Notes under the pieces: model-generated
What the model saw: only the letters and a program-made list of their open reading frames with translations
What the model was told of the DNA's origin: nothing
The model's database searches: none
Origin: Sporichthya polymorpha DSM 43042
Lineage (GTDB): Bacteria; Actinomycetota; Actinomycetes; Sporichthyales; Sporichthyaceae
Assembly: GCF_000384115.1 (NCBI RefSeq)
Contig: NZ_KB913029.1
Coordinates: 1,770,907-1,834,906, forward strand
Direction of reading: 5' to 3'
Length of the DNA: 64,000 bases
Position numbers and translations under genes: made by a program
In this document: positions 31,581 through 39,634 of the stretch, in pieces
Position numbering within the stretch: position 1 is the first letter of the stretch
Layout of the letters: each line of letters opens with the position of its first letter

Positions 31581-32282
31581 GTGGACCTGCTCGCACGCAA
31601 AGCGTTCGCGGAGTTCCTCGGCGGCGCCCTGCTCGCCGCGACCGTCGTCGGGTCCGGAATCGCCGCCACGCGGCTGACCGAGGACGTCGCGCTGCAATTG
31701 CTGACCAACGCGGTCATCACCGGTGCCGTGCTGGTCGCGCTGATCCTCGCCCTCGGCCCGGTCTCCGCGGCGTTCAATCCGGTGGTGACGCTGGTGGAGC
31801 GGGGGCTGGGCGCGATCGACAACCGCTGCACGGCCGCGCTCCTCACGGCGCAGGTGGCCGGGTGCTGCGTCGGGGTCGTGATCGCGAACCTGATGTTCGA
31901 CCTGTCCGCGGTCGACATCAGCAGCCGCGACCGCAGCGACGCGCACCTCCTGCTCTCCGAAGTCGTGGCAACGTTCGGTCTGGTGGTCGTGATCTTCGGC
32001 GTCGTCCGCGCCGGCCGCAGTGCGTCGGTCGCCTACGCCGTCGGCGGCTACATCACCGCCGCGTACTGGTTCACCTCCAGCACCAGCTTCGCCAACCCGG
32101 CCATCACCGTCGGCCGGATGCTCAGCGACACCTTCGCCGGCATCGAACCCGCGAGCGTCCCCGGCTTCGTCGGTGCACAAGTCCTCGGCGGTGCACTCGC
32201 CCTTGGCGCGGTGCTTGCGCTCTACCCCAACACGCGCCGGGTCGCCGCCGACCTCGTCGAAGCCGCGGAGAACCCGTCATGA
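31581..32282 (+). CDS. MIP family channel (aquaglyceroporin) of the ars operon
   Basis: This is a 233-residue six-helix channel starting with GTG one base after the arsR stop. The two pore half-helices carry NPV at residues 66-68 (FNPVVTL) and NPA at 172-174 (FANPAITVGR); the arginine after the second box (Arg179) is the selectivity-filter residue. The valine in the first box is a deviation from NPA. Aquaglyceroporins pass As(OH)3, and in Sinorhizobium meliloti AqpS works with ArsC: arsenate is reduced inside and arsenite leaves through the channel. The same pairing, with an ATGA overlap with arsC, is present here. Confidence 0.85.
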   Translation: MDLLARKAFAEFLGGALLAATVVGSGIAATRLTEDVALQLLTNAVITGAVLVALILALGPVSAAFNPVVTLVERGLGAIDNRCTAALLTAQVAGCCVGVVIANLMFDLSAVDISSRDRSDAHLLLSEVVATFGLVVVIFGVVRAGRSASVAYAVGGYITAAYWFTSSTSFANPAITVGRMLSDTFAGIEPASVPGFVGAQVLGGALALGAVLALYPNTRRVAADLVEAAENPS

Positions 32283-32683
32283 CCGACATCCCCGTCGTCC
32301 TCTACGCCTGCATCCACAACGGCGGCCGCAGCCTCGCGGCCAAGGTCCTCACCGAGCACTACGGCGCCGGCCGCGTCGAGGCTCGCTCCGCCGGGAGCGA
32401 GCCAGGTGAGTCCCTCAACCCCCTTGTCGTCCAGGTGCTGCATGAGCGTGGCCTCAGCACGGAAGGCGAACGACCGAAGCTGCTCACCACCGACGGCGTG
32501 GCCGAAGCAGACGTCGTCGTCACCATGGGGTGCGGCGAGACCTGCCCGATCTTCCCCGGCAAGCGCTATGAGGACTGGGAACTCGACGACCCCAAGGGCC
32601 AGGACCTTGACACCGTCCGCCGCATCGTCGACGAAGTCGACGCCCACGTCCGCAGACTGCTCGGCGAGCTCGGCGCGGACTGA
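32279..32683 (+). CDS. arsC: Arsenate reductase, low-molecular-weight phosphatase type
   Basis: The 134-residue enzyme has the CX5R phosphatase loop CIHNGGRS (Cys11 to Arg17) and two more cysteines in MGCGETCP (Cys85, Cys89), then the LDDP motif. It should reduce arsenate to arsenite with a thiol cofactor; thioredoxin or mycothiol are both possible in actinobacteria, and the sequence alone does not decide. It overlaps the aquaporin stop (ATGA), so the channel and reductase are made together. With ArsR it forms a compact plus-strand operon. Confidence 0.88.
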   Translation: MTDIPVVLYACIHNGGRSLAAKVLTEHYGAGRVEARSAGSEPGESLNPLVVQVLHERGLSTEGERPKLLTTDGVAEADVVVTMGCGETCPIFPGKRYEDWELDDPKGQDLDTVRRIVDEVDAHVRRLLGELGAD

Positions 32684-32752
32684 CCCAGCCGACGGCAACC
32701 GTGACGGCGACCGGGCCGGACCGACTAGGCCCACCCCTGCTTCACCCGCCGC

Positions 32753-33655
32753 TCAGGGGCGCGGCTGCACGTCGAGCACGTGCTGGGGATTCGGGCGCTC
32801 GCCCTGGGAGTAGTCGCCGAACGGCGCGTCCCGGCGCGCGACGGCGGCTGAGGCGCCCTCCTGCTCCGCGAGGCGGATGAACTCGAGCGCGTCCGGGGTG
32901 TTCCGGAGCATCCCGTCGAGCATCGTCCCGAGCAGTTGGGTGCTCCCGAGGCCCATGTTCATGTAGGCCTGGTTGACGACCGTCTTCATCGCGGTGAGCT
33001 GGGACTGCGGGATGGTGACGAGGCGGTCGGCGAGGGCGAAGACCGTCTCCTCGAGCCGCTCGAACGGGACGGCGTCGTTGACCAGGCCGAGGGCCTTGGC
33101 CTCGACCCCGGACAGGGCCCGGCCGGTGAGCGCCAGCTCCTTCGCGTGGGCCAGCCCGAGGCGGTAGATCCACATGCCGGCGAGGTGGCAGCCCCACATC
33201 CGGGAGTACGGCGTCCCGATCCGGGCGTCCTCGCTCATCACCACGATGTCGGCGCACAGGGCGAGCTCGCTCCCGCCGCCGACGCACCAGCCGTGGACCG
33301 CCGCGATCACCGGCTTGGGGCTGTGCCACAGGCTCATGAACTTCGGGACGAACCCGAGCGTCGGCGAGCTGTTGGTGATGAGCTCCTTGCCCGGGTCCCA
33401 CTTGCCGTCGGTGTAGAGCACCTCGTCCCACTGGTGGAACCCGTCGCCGAAGTCGAAGCCGGCGCAGAACGCGCGCCCGGCACCGCGCAGGACGATCACC
33501 TTCACCGCGCGGTCCCGGGCGGCCAGGTTGACCGCCGCCTCGATCTCGTCGGGCATCGGCGGAACGATCGTGTTGAGCTCGTCGGGACGGTTCAAGGTGA
33601 TCGTGGCAACGGGGCCGTCCGTCGCATAGACGAGGGTTTCGAACTGGTTTGCCAT
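32753..33655 (-). CDS. Enoyl-CoA hydratase/isomerase (crotonase) family protein
   Basis: The 300-residue crotonase-fold protein has the oxyanion-hole segments GAGRAFCAGFDFGDG and HGWCVGGGSELALCADIVV. It is longer than the standard ~260-residue hydratase and has an insertion around residues 75-105. After the second motif it reads ARIGTPYSRMWG, without the glutamate usual in true hydratases, so the exact reaction is unclear. It is the first gene to the right of the arsenic island and is read toward it. Fatty-acid or aromatic acyl-CoA metabolism is likely. Confidence 0.85.
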   Translation of the reverse strand: MANQFETLVYATDGPVATITLNRPDELNTIVPPMPDEIEAAVNLAARDRAVKVIVLRGAGRAFCAGFDFGDGFHQWDEVLYTDGKWDPGKELITNSSPTLGFVPKFMSLWHSPKPVIAAVHGWCVGGGSELALCADIVVMSEDARIGTPYSRMWGCHLAGMWIYRLGLAHAKELALTGRALSGVEAKALGLVNDAVPFERLEETVFALADRLVTIPQSQLTAMKTVVNQAYMNMGLGSTQLLGTMLDGMLRNTPDALEFIRLAEQEGASAAVARRDAPFGDYSQGERPNPQHVLDVQPRP

Positions 33656-33751
33656 GATCGGCTCCGGGACTCGCGGGACGTCGAAACCCTGACGTTACGG
33701 GGTTCCCGACGCACGGTTGCGCCGCACGAGGCAGGATGGAGCTAACAGACC

Positions 33752-33763
33752 TACCGTTCGGTA
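33752..33763. promoter_or_regulatory. Candidate TetR-type operator
   Basis: TACCG-TT-CGGTA is a perfect inverted repeat in the 125-base gap between the divergent crotonase and SRPBCC genes, 18 bases before the SRPBCC start. The form is typical of TetR-family operators of lipid metabolism. No TetR gene is adjacent. Confidence 0.5.
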
Positions 33764-33780
33764 ACAGAGGAAGCCCGCCC

Positions 33781-34173
33781 ATGACCTCGGTGCGAGTCCA
33801 TACCCGTATCGCCGCTCCGGCGGACGTCGTCTGGAAGGTCGTCAGCGACGCCGCCGCCGTCGCGTCCTGGGTACCCGCGATCGCGCGCTCGTCGGCCAGC
33901 GGGTCGACCCGGCAGTACGAGATCCACAACGGGCCGGTGATTCACGAGGAGATCGTCACCAACGACCAGGTTCTCCGCCGGTTCCAGCACTCGATCCGCT
34001 CGGGCCTGCCGATCGAGGCGCACCTGGCCACGATCGACGTCCTCGACGACCGCGACGGTTCCCTGGTCGTCTACGGCGCCGACGTCGAACCCCAGGCTGC
34101 CGCCTCGATGATGGCCGGGCTGATGTCGGAGGCCCTCGACGGGCTCCGGCGCTTCGTCGAGGCCGGCGCCTGA
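33781..34173 (+). CDS. SRPBCC family (START-like) small-molecule-binding protein
   Basis: The 130-residue protein begins TSVRVHTRIAAPADVVWKVVSD, the typical first strand and helix of the SRPBCC/polyketide-cyclase fold, and ends with the long C-terminal helix (MMAGLMSEALDGLRRFVEAG). The ATG at 33781 gives a start right at the first strand. An in-frame start at 33736 would cross the candidate operator. It is divergent from the crotonase gene and may share regulation with it. Ligand unknown. Confidence 0.8.
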   Translation: MTSVRVHTRIAAPADVVWKVVSDAAAVASWVPAIARSSASGSTRQYEIHNGPVIHEEIVTNDQVLRRFQHSIRSGLPIEAHLATIDVLDDRDGSLVVYGADVEPQAAASMMAGLMSEALDGLRRFVEAGA

Positions 34174-34256
34174 CGCAGCGTGGTGCAGGTCACGCCGACC
34201 GATCCCCCGTGCGTTAGCCTGGCGCCCTCTCCATCGATCGAAGGCGAGGAAACGAC

Positions 34257-34376
34257 GTGAAGAAGCTCGTGCTGGCCGCGCTCGCAGCGGCCGGGGGTGC
34301 GCTGGCGTTCAAGAAGCTGAAGGCCGGCAAGGCGGAGCAGGACCTGTGGGCCGAGGCCACCGACCCGGTGCGCTGA
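34257..34376 (+). CDS. DLW-39 family protein
   Basis: This 39-residue protein starts with GTG at 34257 behind GGCGAGGAA. It has a hydrophobic alanine-rich N-terminal helix, a KKLKAGK stretch, and the family-defining D-L-W motif followed by AEATDPVR. DLW-39 proteins are named for that motif and the 39-residue length. They are found near gyrA and tRNA-Ile/Ala in actinobacteria, exactly as here. The function is unknown. The gene is easily missed because of its size. Confidence 0.9.
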   Translation: MKKLVLAALAAAGGALAFKKLKAGKAEQDLWAEATDPVR

Positions 34377-34516
34377 CGCTCCACCGACGCTGACGCCCTC
34401 GCCCGGTCCGGGCGGGGGCGTTCGCATCTTCTGCGGGTGTCTGCGCCCATCCGCCCGGGCTGATAGCCGCGGCGCGCCGCAGAAGTTGAGGCGCTAGCCT
34501 GAACCCCGCGCATCCC

Positions 34517-34589
34517 GGGGACGTAGCTCAACTGGCAGAGCACTGCCTTTGCAAGGCAGGGGTTAGGGGTTCAAGTCCCCTCGTCTCCA
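34517..34589 (+). tRNA. tRNA-Ala (TGC anticodon)
   Basis: A 73-nt tRNA with acceptor arms GGGGACG/CGTCTCC, anticodon stem CTGCC/GGCAG around TTTGCAA (anticodon TGC), and T-loop GGTTCAAGTCC. CCA is not encoded. From the anticodon loop onward it is the left attachment site of an integrated element. Its 3' part is copied at 45719 and, degenerately, at 50511. Confidence 0.97.
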
Positions 34590-34603
34590 CCGCGGTTCAC
34601 CTG
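34548..34603. repeat. attL: 56-bp direct repeat inside tRNA-Ala
   Basis: Bases 34548-34591 (44 bp, from TTTGCAAGG in the anticodon loop to CTCCACC) match 45719-45762 perfectly. After one mismatch, CGGTTCACCTG (34593-34603) matches 45764-45774. The copy on this side leaves the tRNA intact. Confidence 0.93.
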
Positions 34604-34651
34604 TACAAACGCCTGTAATTTCACGGGCCCGGCCCGGCGTTTCGGCCCCAT

Positions 34652-34672
34652 GATTGCCAACTTGGTTGCCTA
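34652..34672. repeat. Candidate integrase arm sites, left end
   Basis: GATTGCCAA (34652-34660) and GGTTGCCTA (34664-34672) resemble the paired GGTTGCCAAG sites at 45604-45624 near the other end. They lie between attL and the integrase gene, as arm-type binding sites do. Confidence 0.4.
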
Positions 34673-34724
34673 ATCCGCAGTCAGGCTGGGGCCGTGGGTC
34701 CCCCTTCGCGACGATCTGGGCCGC

Positions 34725-35882
34725 TCAGCTGGGTGAGCCGAGCGCCCGATCCATGGCTTCAGCGGCAGCACGTAGCCGCTCGTCCAGAACGTGGGTGTAG
34801 GTGTCCATCGTCAACCGGATCGTGGAGTGCCCGAGGACCTCCATGACGGTCCGGTGGTCGACGCCGTGGGCGATCAGGAACGTCGCGCAGGCATGCCGGA
34901 GATCGTGCATCCGCAGCCAGTCGAGGTCAGCGCTGGCGCGCAGAAGTTCGAATCGCCGGTTCACGTTGCGAGGCTCCATCGGCGTACCCAGCGTCGAGGC
35001 GAACACCAGGCCGTTGTCCTGCCAGGCGGGCCCAGCCGCGAGGCGCTCGGCGGCTTGCCGGGCGCGCTGCCGTTCGAACGCGGGCACCGCGACGGCGGGG
35101 ATTGGGAGGACCCGGCGGGACCGGTGCGTCTTAGGTTCCACGATGCGTAGTGATCCGCCGGCCCGTTGCACGGCTTGCCGGACGTGCAGCACCCGGTTGT
35201 CGAGGTCGACATCCGACCACCTCAGCCCGAGAATCTCGCCGCGCCGCAGGCCGAGGGTCAGGGCCACCACGAGGACCCCTTCGAGGCGGTTGCTGGCTGC
35301 TGCCGTGAGGAGGCGTTTCGCCTCCTCGACGGTGAGCACCCGGCGTTCCGGCTTGGCGAGGCTCGGTGAGCGCGCGGCCTTCGCAGCGTTGCGTGCGATC
35401 AGGTCGAGGCGTTCGGCGTCCGAGAGAGCGGAGCGCAACACGGCGTGGATCTTCACAACCGTCGCCGGAGCGACCACCTCGGCGCGGGCGGCCAGGAACA
35501 ACTGCACATCGCGAGGCCTGAGCTTGTCGAGCCGGATCTGCCCGAGGCCCGGCTTGATGTGGCTGTCGATCGCGATGCGATATCGGTCGAGAGTGCTGGG
35601 CCGGGTGCCGTCGAGAGCCTTGATGTCGGTCATCCACTCGTCGAGCCAGGCGGCCAAGGTGCGCGGCGGCGCGGCGATGTCGACCCCTTTGTCCTGGGCG
35701 CCGCGCAGCTGCCGCAGCTTCGCGACGACTTCTGCCTTGGTCGCGCCGGTGACGATCGGCCGCCGGCGTTTGCCGTCGATCCAGCCGAGGTCGAGCATCC
35801 CGACCCACCGCCCGTCGCGCGCGCGACGGTAAATGCTGCCCTCGCCGTGAGCGCGCCGGCGTGACGTGCCGTCCGTCGTCAT
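34725..35882 (-). CDS. int: Tyrosine recombinase integrase
   Basis: The 385-residue site-specific recombinase has an N-terminal arm-binding segment, a core-binding SAM-like domain (about 65-155), and the catalytic domain. Catalytic residues are Arg in LGLRRGEILGL, His-x-x-Arg in MHDLRHACATFL, His in EVLGHSTIRLT, and the tyrosine nucleophile in MDTYTHV. It reads toward attL, whose edge is 120 bases from its stop, and should catalyse integration into tRNA-Ala. The ATG overlaps the excisionase stop (ATGA). All catalytic residues are intact, so it should be functional. Confidence 0.95.
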   Translation of the reverse strand: MTTDGTSRRRAHGEGSIYRRARDGRWVGMLDLGWIDGKRRRPIVTGATKAEVVAKLRQLRGAQDKGVDIAAPPRTLAAWLDEWMTDIKALDGTRPSTLDRYRIAIDSHIKPGLGQIRLDKLRPRDVQLFLAARAEVVAPATVVKIHAVLRSALSDAERLDLIARNAAKAARSPSLAKPERRVLTVEEAKRLLTAAASNRLEGVLVVALTLGLRRGEILGLRWSDVDLDNRVLHVRQAVQRAGGSLRIVEPKTHRSRRVLPIPAVAVPAFERQRARQAAERLAAGPAWQDNGLVFASTLGTPMEPRNVNRRFELLRASADLDWLRMHDLRHACATFLIAHGVDHRTVMEVLGHSTIRLTMDTYTHVLDERLRAAAEAMDRALGSPS

Positions 35883-36118
35883 GACTCCTCCGAACCGAGG
35901 TTGTTCACGAAATCGTCGAGATGCGTCACGGGGACTCTTCGGAGCCGGCCGATGGTCACGGATCCCAGTCGGCCGGACGCCATCAGCTCGTACACCTTGG
36001 TGCGCCCGATCCCCAGAGCGTGCGCCACCTCCTCGGCCGTGAGCAATAGCTTGTCCCGCTGCCTGGGGATAACAGCTCGTTGTCCAGAGGTGCTGGCGTG
36101 GGATTGTGCTGCTGTCAT
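35879..36118 (-). CDS. xis: Excisionase / helix-turn-helix DNA-binding protein
   Basis: The ATG at 36118 is chosen because GGGGAGG lies just upstream, giving a 79-residue protein. The C-terminal part is a MerR-like excise helix-turn-helix (LLTAEEVAHALGIGRTKVYELM, then the wing GRLRRVPVTHLDDFV), as in Xis/AlpA-type directionality factors. It overlaps integrase by four bases. It should bend DNA at the arm sites and favour excision. A longer frame upstream is low-complexity and unlikely. Confidence 0.88.
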   Translation of the reverse strand: MTAAQSHASTSGQRAVIPRQRDKLLLTAEEVAHALGIGRTKVYELMASGRLGSVTIGRLRRVPVTHLDDFVNNLGSEES

Positions 36119-36155
36119 GGTCGGCCTCCCCTTCTTGGTGCTGCGGTCGTGTGAG

Positions 36156-39100
36156 CTATCGACCCGGGGCTTCGTGCCCGAGCGACGGTGGCGGTGGTGT
36201 GAGACGTGGATATCGGCGTGGCGGGGGCGGGCCGATGGCGCCCGGCGCTGTCCGGTCGGCGCGGTCGAGGGCGAGGAGGTGCTCGGCGTATCGGCGTTGG
36301 AGTTCGGTCGTGGCGGCGACCGGCGCACAGGTGCGCGCCAGGATCCCGGCCGCGATCTGACGTCCCGTCACTGGCGCGGTGGGGTCAGTGTGGTGCCACT
36401 CGCCGCTGGTGGTGTCGGTCGCCAGGTAGGCGTGGTTGGCGTGCCGGCCGCGGGTCATTCCGACGTAGAACGCTTCCCGGCTGATGCCGGGTCCGGTGAT
36501 GACGTGCGCGGTGTCGGCGGTGGCGCCTTGGGCGCGGTGGATGGTGGCGGCGTAGCCGAGCTCGACGTGGTCGCGGACGTAGTCCGCGGGCAGCCGCACC
36601 GCGCCGAAGGGGATCCCATCACTCCTGTCGACGGCGCCGGTGATGGGGGAGGCGTCGAGGGATCCGTCGGGGTGGGCGGCGTGCACGTGCCAGCGGTCAC
36701 CGTTGCGGACCCATTCACCGTTGGGCTTGGTGAGGCGGCGGTTGTTGCGGCGGGTGACGATTTCGTCCCCAACTCCGGCGCTGGTGGCGTCGTGCAGGGC
36801 GACCTGGCTGCGGGGGTCGACCGCGCCGGCGCGGATCCGGTCGGCGCGGGCGCGGGCGTTGAGCGCGGTGACGGTGTCTCGGTCGGGGGCGAGCAGCAGG
36901 CTGTGTCGGCCAGCCGCGGTGTCGGAGGCCCAGGCGCGGTAGGCCTTCTCGAGCATGGCTTCGGTGGGGCCGTCGTGCAGGCGCCCGTGGGCGGTGTAGG
37001 TGTCCAGGCAGGCCGGGTCCCCGAGGCGGAGCCGGCGGGTGGCGGCGGCTTCCCAGTCCTGACTGAACCTGTGCAGCTGCTCGAGCTCGACGGCGTGGCC
37101 TTGCTCGACCAGCAGCGCGAACGCGCCGCCGGTTTCGACCGCGCCGAGCTGGAGCGGGTCCCCGACCAGGACCACCTTTGCCCCGGCCCTGCCCGCATGG
37201 GTGATGAGCAGGTCCAGGTCGGTGGTGGCGGCCATCGCGGCCTCGTCGACGATGACCAGCTGCCCGGCCTGCAGTCGCCAGTACGTCTGGTGGGGTCCGC
37301 TCGCGTGGTCGTCGCGTCGGGTTTCGTGAGCCCACTTGGCGAGGGTGTCGGCGCCGACGTGCAGCGACGCACCCAGGGCGAGGGCGGCGGTGGCCGAGGG
37401 GGCCAGCGCGATGACGGTGCCGGAGCCGTGGGTGAGTTCCCACGCCGCCCGTAGCGCGAACAGGGCATGGGTCTTGCCGGTCCCGGCCGGCCCGACCAAG
37501 ACCTCGACCCGGCGCCCGGAGGTCGCGATCGTGGCCGCGGCGCGGGCTTGGTCGGCGGACAGCCCCGGGACGCCCGGCATCTTCCGGGCGGAGGCGACCT
37601 TGATCGGGCGCGGGTCCGCGACCGGAGCGGAGAACTCGGTGTGCGCGGCCAGCAGCCGGGCCTCGGCGGCCAGGATCTCCCAGGTCGTGTAGGCCGGCTC
37701 GGGCGCATCCGCGCGACGACCCACCCCGGTGCCGCCGCCGGCGCCGACAACGGTGCCGATAGCGGTGATGTCGGAGGAGGACGTGAGTGCCGGGCTGGCC
37801 GGGTTCGTATCGCGGTGCAGTCCGGCCGCGTTGGCCGGCGGGTCCAACGCGACGCATCGCTCCAGCGCGGCCGCGACCACCCGGTCCAGGACCGTCATTC
37901 GTGCCGCTGGGTCGGGCAGGCGCAACGCGCGGGTGACCCGGGCGGCCTCGGCGAGCACGTTCGTGCCGGTCCAGGTGGCACGCCGGGCCGCCACTGCGGC
38001 GATCGTGGCGTCGGCGTAGCGGTCCAACAGCCTTTCGGGCACGCCGGGATCGTCCGCAGCCCCAGTTGACCGGATCCTTGCCCGCCCGGTTGTCCCGGTT
38101 GCCCACCCGGTTACCCCGCTTGCCCGTCCGCTTGCCCACGGGTTATTCGCGCTGGTCAGGGGCCGGTCCACCCCGCCGGCAACCCTCGGGGAAACCGCCG
38201 TGTGGATGGCTGGGGCAATCGCGGTGTCAAGCATCGTGTCAACCGGTCGGCCGGTGACGGCCTCGGCGGTGGCCCGCCACCGGGCCCGCAGTTCCGGCAG
38301 TGGCGTGAGGTGCTTGTCCGGGCGGGTGGCCAGGGTGGCCTGCTGGCGCAGCCGCAACACCTCGACCCGGTCCGGCTCGCGGCCATGGGTCTCGGTGAAC
38401 GCGGCCACCAGGGCCTGGGTGTGCGCGCCGATCGCCTGCGAGCGGGAACTGAACGCGGCGATCAGCGCATCCGGGATGCCAGCGATCTCGAACGCCGGGG
38501 TGCGCCGCGGCCCCCGGTCCCGGTAGCCGAACCTGACCCCGAGGCGGGCGTGGAGCAGGTCGGCCAAGACGCTGTCATAGATCTCGCTACAGGCGACGGC
38601 CGCGGCGAACAGGACTTGGCCGTCGACGGCGCGCCACTTCCCGTCCGGGCCTTGGACCTTGTTCGCGATCACGAGGTGGGTGTGCAGGTTCGGGTCCCCG
38701 GCACGGGTGTCCCAATGATCAAAGGCGGCGGCGATCGCGCCCTGGGCGGGGACGCGGATCTTTGACCCGGCCCCGGTGCGGGTGTGCAGGAACCGCTCCT
38801 CCACCACCTGAAGCACGGCATCGACGGCGTCGTGATGCGCCTGCTCCACGGCGTGGGCGAGCTCGGGATCGGCGAGCGCCCACAACACCGACACCGACTT
38901 GGGCACGGTGAAGGTGAAGTCGAACCCCGCCACGGCCGAGCGTTGCGGCTTGGCCTGCTCCTGGGCCTCGATCGCGGCGACCGCCGCCGTCCGCTCCGGG
39001 TCCGTGAGGTCCGCCGGCAGCCGCCCGACCCGTTCGGTGATCCGCTCCGCCACGGTCTTGAAGCGGGGATAAGCCAGTCCGAGCGGTTCGTCGGTGACCG

Positions 39101-39350
39101 GGTTCCGGCCGGTGCCGAACAACCGGCCGATTGCCTCCTCCGTGACCACCGCCCCGGGGCGCAGGCCGCTGCCGTCGCCGGCGCCGATGCCCGGCAGGCC
39201 GGCACCGGTCCAGCGGCCGGGCGGCAGCCCGGTCGCGGTGTAGTACGCCGTGAGCGACTGCCCCGGGCCCGGGCGGGCGTCCCCGGCGGCGGTGTGCCGG
39301 GTCAGGTAGCGGTAGCCCGCTCCCGCCGACAGCCGCGAGATCGACATCAC
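36156..39350 (-). CDS. MobF-family relaxase with C-terminal RecD-like helicase (TrwC/TraA type)
   Basis: This 1064-residue conjugative nickase-helicase starts at GTG 39350 or ATG 39347. The N-terminal relaxase has tyrosines in GAGYRYLTRH for strand cleavage and the metal-binding histidines in DPNLHTHLVIANK. The C-terminal half is a superfamily-1 helicase with Walker A VGPAGTGKTHALF, Walker B LVIVDEAAM, and late motifs around YAATIHRAQGATADT. It should nick the element's oriT and unwind one strand for transfer through a helper's machinery. A 95-residue gene upstream overlaps it as GTGA. It ends 38 bases before the excisionase start. Confidence 0.92.
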   Translation of the reverse strand: MMSISRLSAGAGYRYLTRHTAAGDARPGPGQSLTAYYTATGLPPGRWTGAGLPGIGAGDGSGLRPGAVVTEEAIGRLFGTGRNPVTDEPLGLAYPRFKTVAERITERVGRLPADLTDPERTAAVAAIEAQEQAKPQRSAVAGFDFTFTVPKSVSVLWALADPELAHAVEQAHHDAVDAVLQVVEERFLHTRTGAGSKIRVPAQGAIAAAFDHWDTRAGDPNLHTHLVIANKVQGPDGKWRAVDGQVLFAAAVACSEIYDSVLADLLHARLGVRFGYRDRGPRRTPAFEIAGIPDALIAAFSSRSQAIGAHTQALVAAFTETHGREPDRVEVLRLRQQATLATRPDKHLTPLPELRARWRATAEAVTGRPVDTMLDTAIAPAIHTAVSPRVAGGVDRPLTSANNPWASGRASGVTGWATGTTGRARIRSTGAADDPGVPERLLDRYADATIAAVAARRATWTGTNVLAEAARVTRALRLPDPAARMTVLDRVVAAALERCVALDPPANAAGLHRDTNPASPALTSSSDITAIGTVVGAGGGTGVGRRADAPEPAYTTWEILAAEARLLAAHTEFSAPVADPRPIKVASARKMPGVPGLSADQARAAATIATSGRRVEVLVGPAGTGKTHALFALRAAWELTHGSGTVIALAPSATAALALGASLHVGADTLAKWAHETRRDDHASGPHQTYWRLQAGQLVIVDEAAMAATTDLDLLITHAGRAGAKVVLVGDPLQLGAVETGGAFALLVEQGHAVELEQLHRFSQDWEAAATRRLRLGDPACLDTYTAHGRLHDGPTEAMLEKAYRAWASDTAAGRHSLLLAPDRDTVTALNARARADRIRAGAVDPRSQVALHDATSAGVGDEIVTRRNNRRLTKPNGEWVRNGDRWHVHAAHPDGSLDASPITGAVDRSDGIPFGAVRLPADYVRDHVELGYAATIHRAQGATADTAHVITGPGISREAFYVGMTRGRHANHAYLATDTTSGEWHHTDPTAPVTGRQIAAGILARTCAPVAATTELQRRYAEHLLALDRADRTAPGAIGPPPPRRYPRLTPPPPSLGHEAPGR

Positions 39351-39634
39351 CGCGGCATCACCGCCCCGCCGCCCCCGTCATCGCCGAGCCCGACGACGGG
39401 CTGGCGATCGCCGCGCGGAACGCAGAAGGAGACCTGCACACCCCTGATGAGGGTGCGCAGGGCCACCCAAACTCGGGTCCGCGATCGGCGTCGCTGCAGC
39501 CACACACCCCTATGTGGGCGTCTTGAGGCCTCCACATCGACGCGACCGCCTGCGACGCCGATGACGAGCCCGTCGCGAAGCAGGTCCACGCGGTACCTGT
39601 GGTCGAGAACGGGGAGCAGATCGACGACCTTCAC
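39347..39634 (-). CDS. Small protein translationally coupled to the relaxase
   Basis: This is a 95-residue protein of unknown family starting at GTG 39634 behind GGGAG. Its stop overlaps the relaxase start (GTGA at 39347-39350), which argues that it is translated. The first half (VDLLPVLDHRYRVDLLRDGLV) looks folded and the middle is arginine-rich (WLQRRRSRTRVWVALRTL), which would suit DNA binding. A relaxosome accessory role, such as oriT recognition, is a guess from position. Codon use is mixed, so a chance frame is not excluded. Confidence 0.5.
   Translation of the reverse strand: MKVVDLLPVLDHRYRVDLLRDGLVIGVAGGRVDVEASRRPHRGVWLQRRRSRTRVWVALRTLIRGVQVSFCVPRGDRQPVVGLGDDGGGGAVMPR

Larger units (their letters stand above)
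28229..32739. mobile_element. Arsenic-resistance island at tRNA-Ile
   Basis: The sequence CTAGGCCCACCCCTG occurs at the tRNA-Ile 3' end (28229-28243) and again, perfectly, at 32725-32739. The two copies bracket the five arsenic-related genes. The layout suggests site-specific integration at the tRNA 3' end. No integrase lies inside, so the island was mobilised in trans or has lost it. The first ~125 bases (28238-28363) hold no gene. The repeat is short, so the boundary is an inference. Confidence 0.6.
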
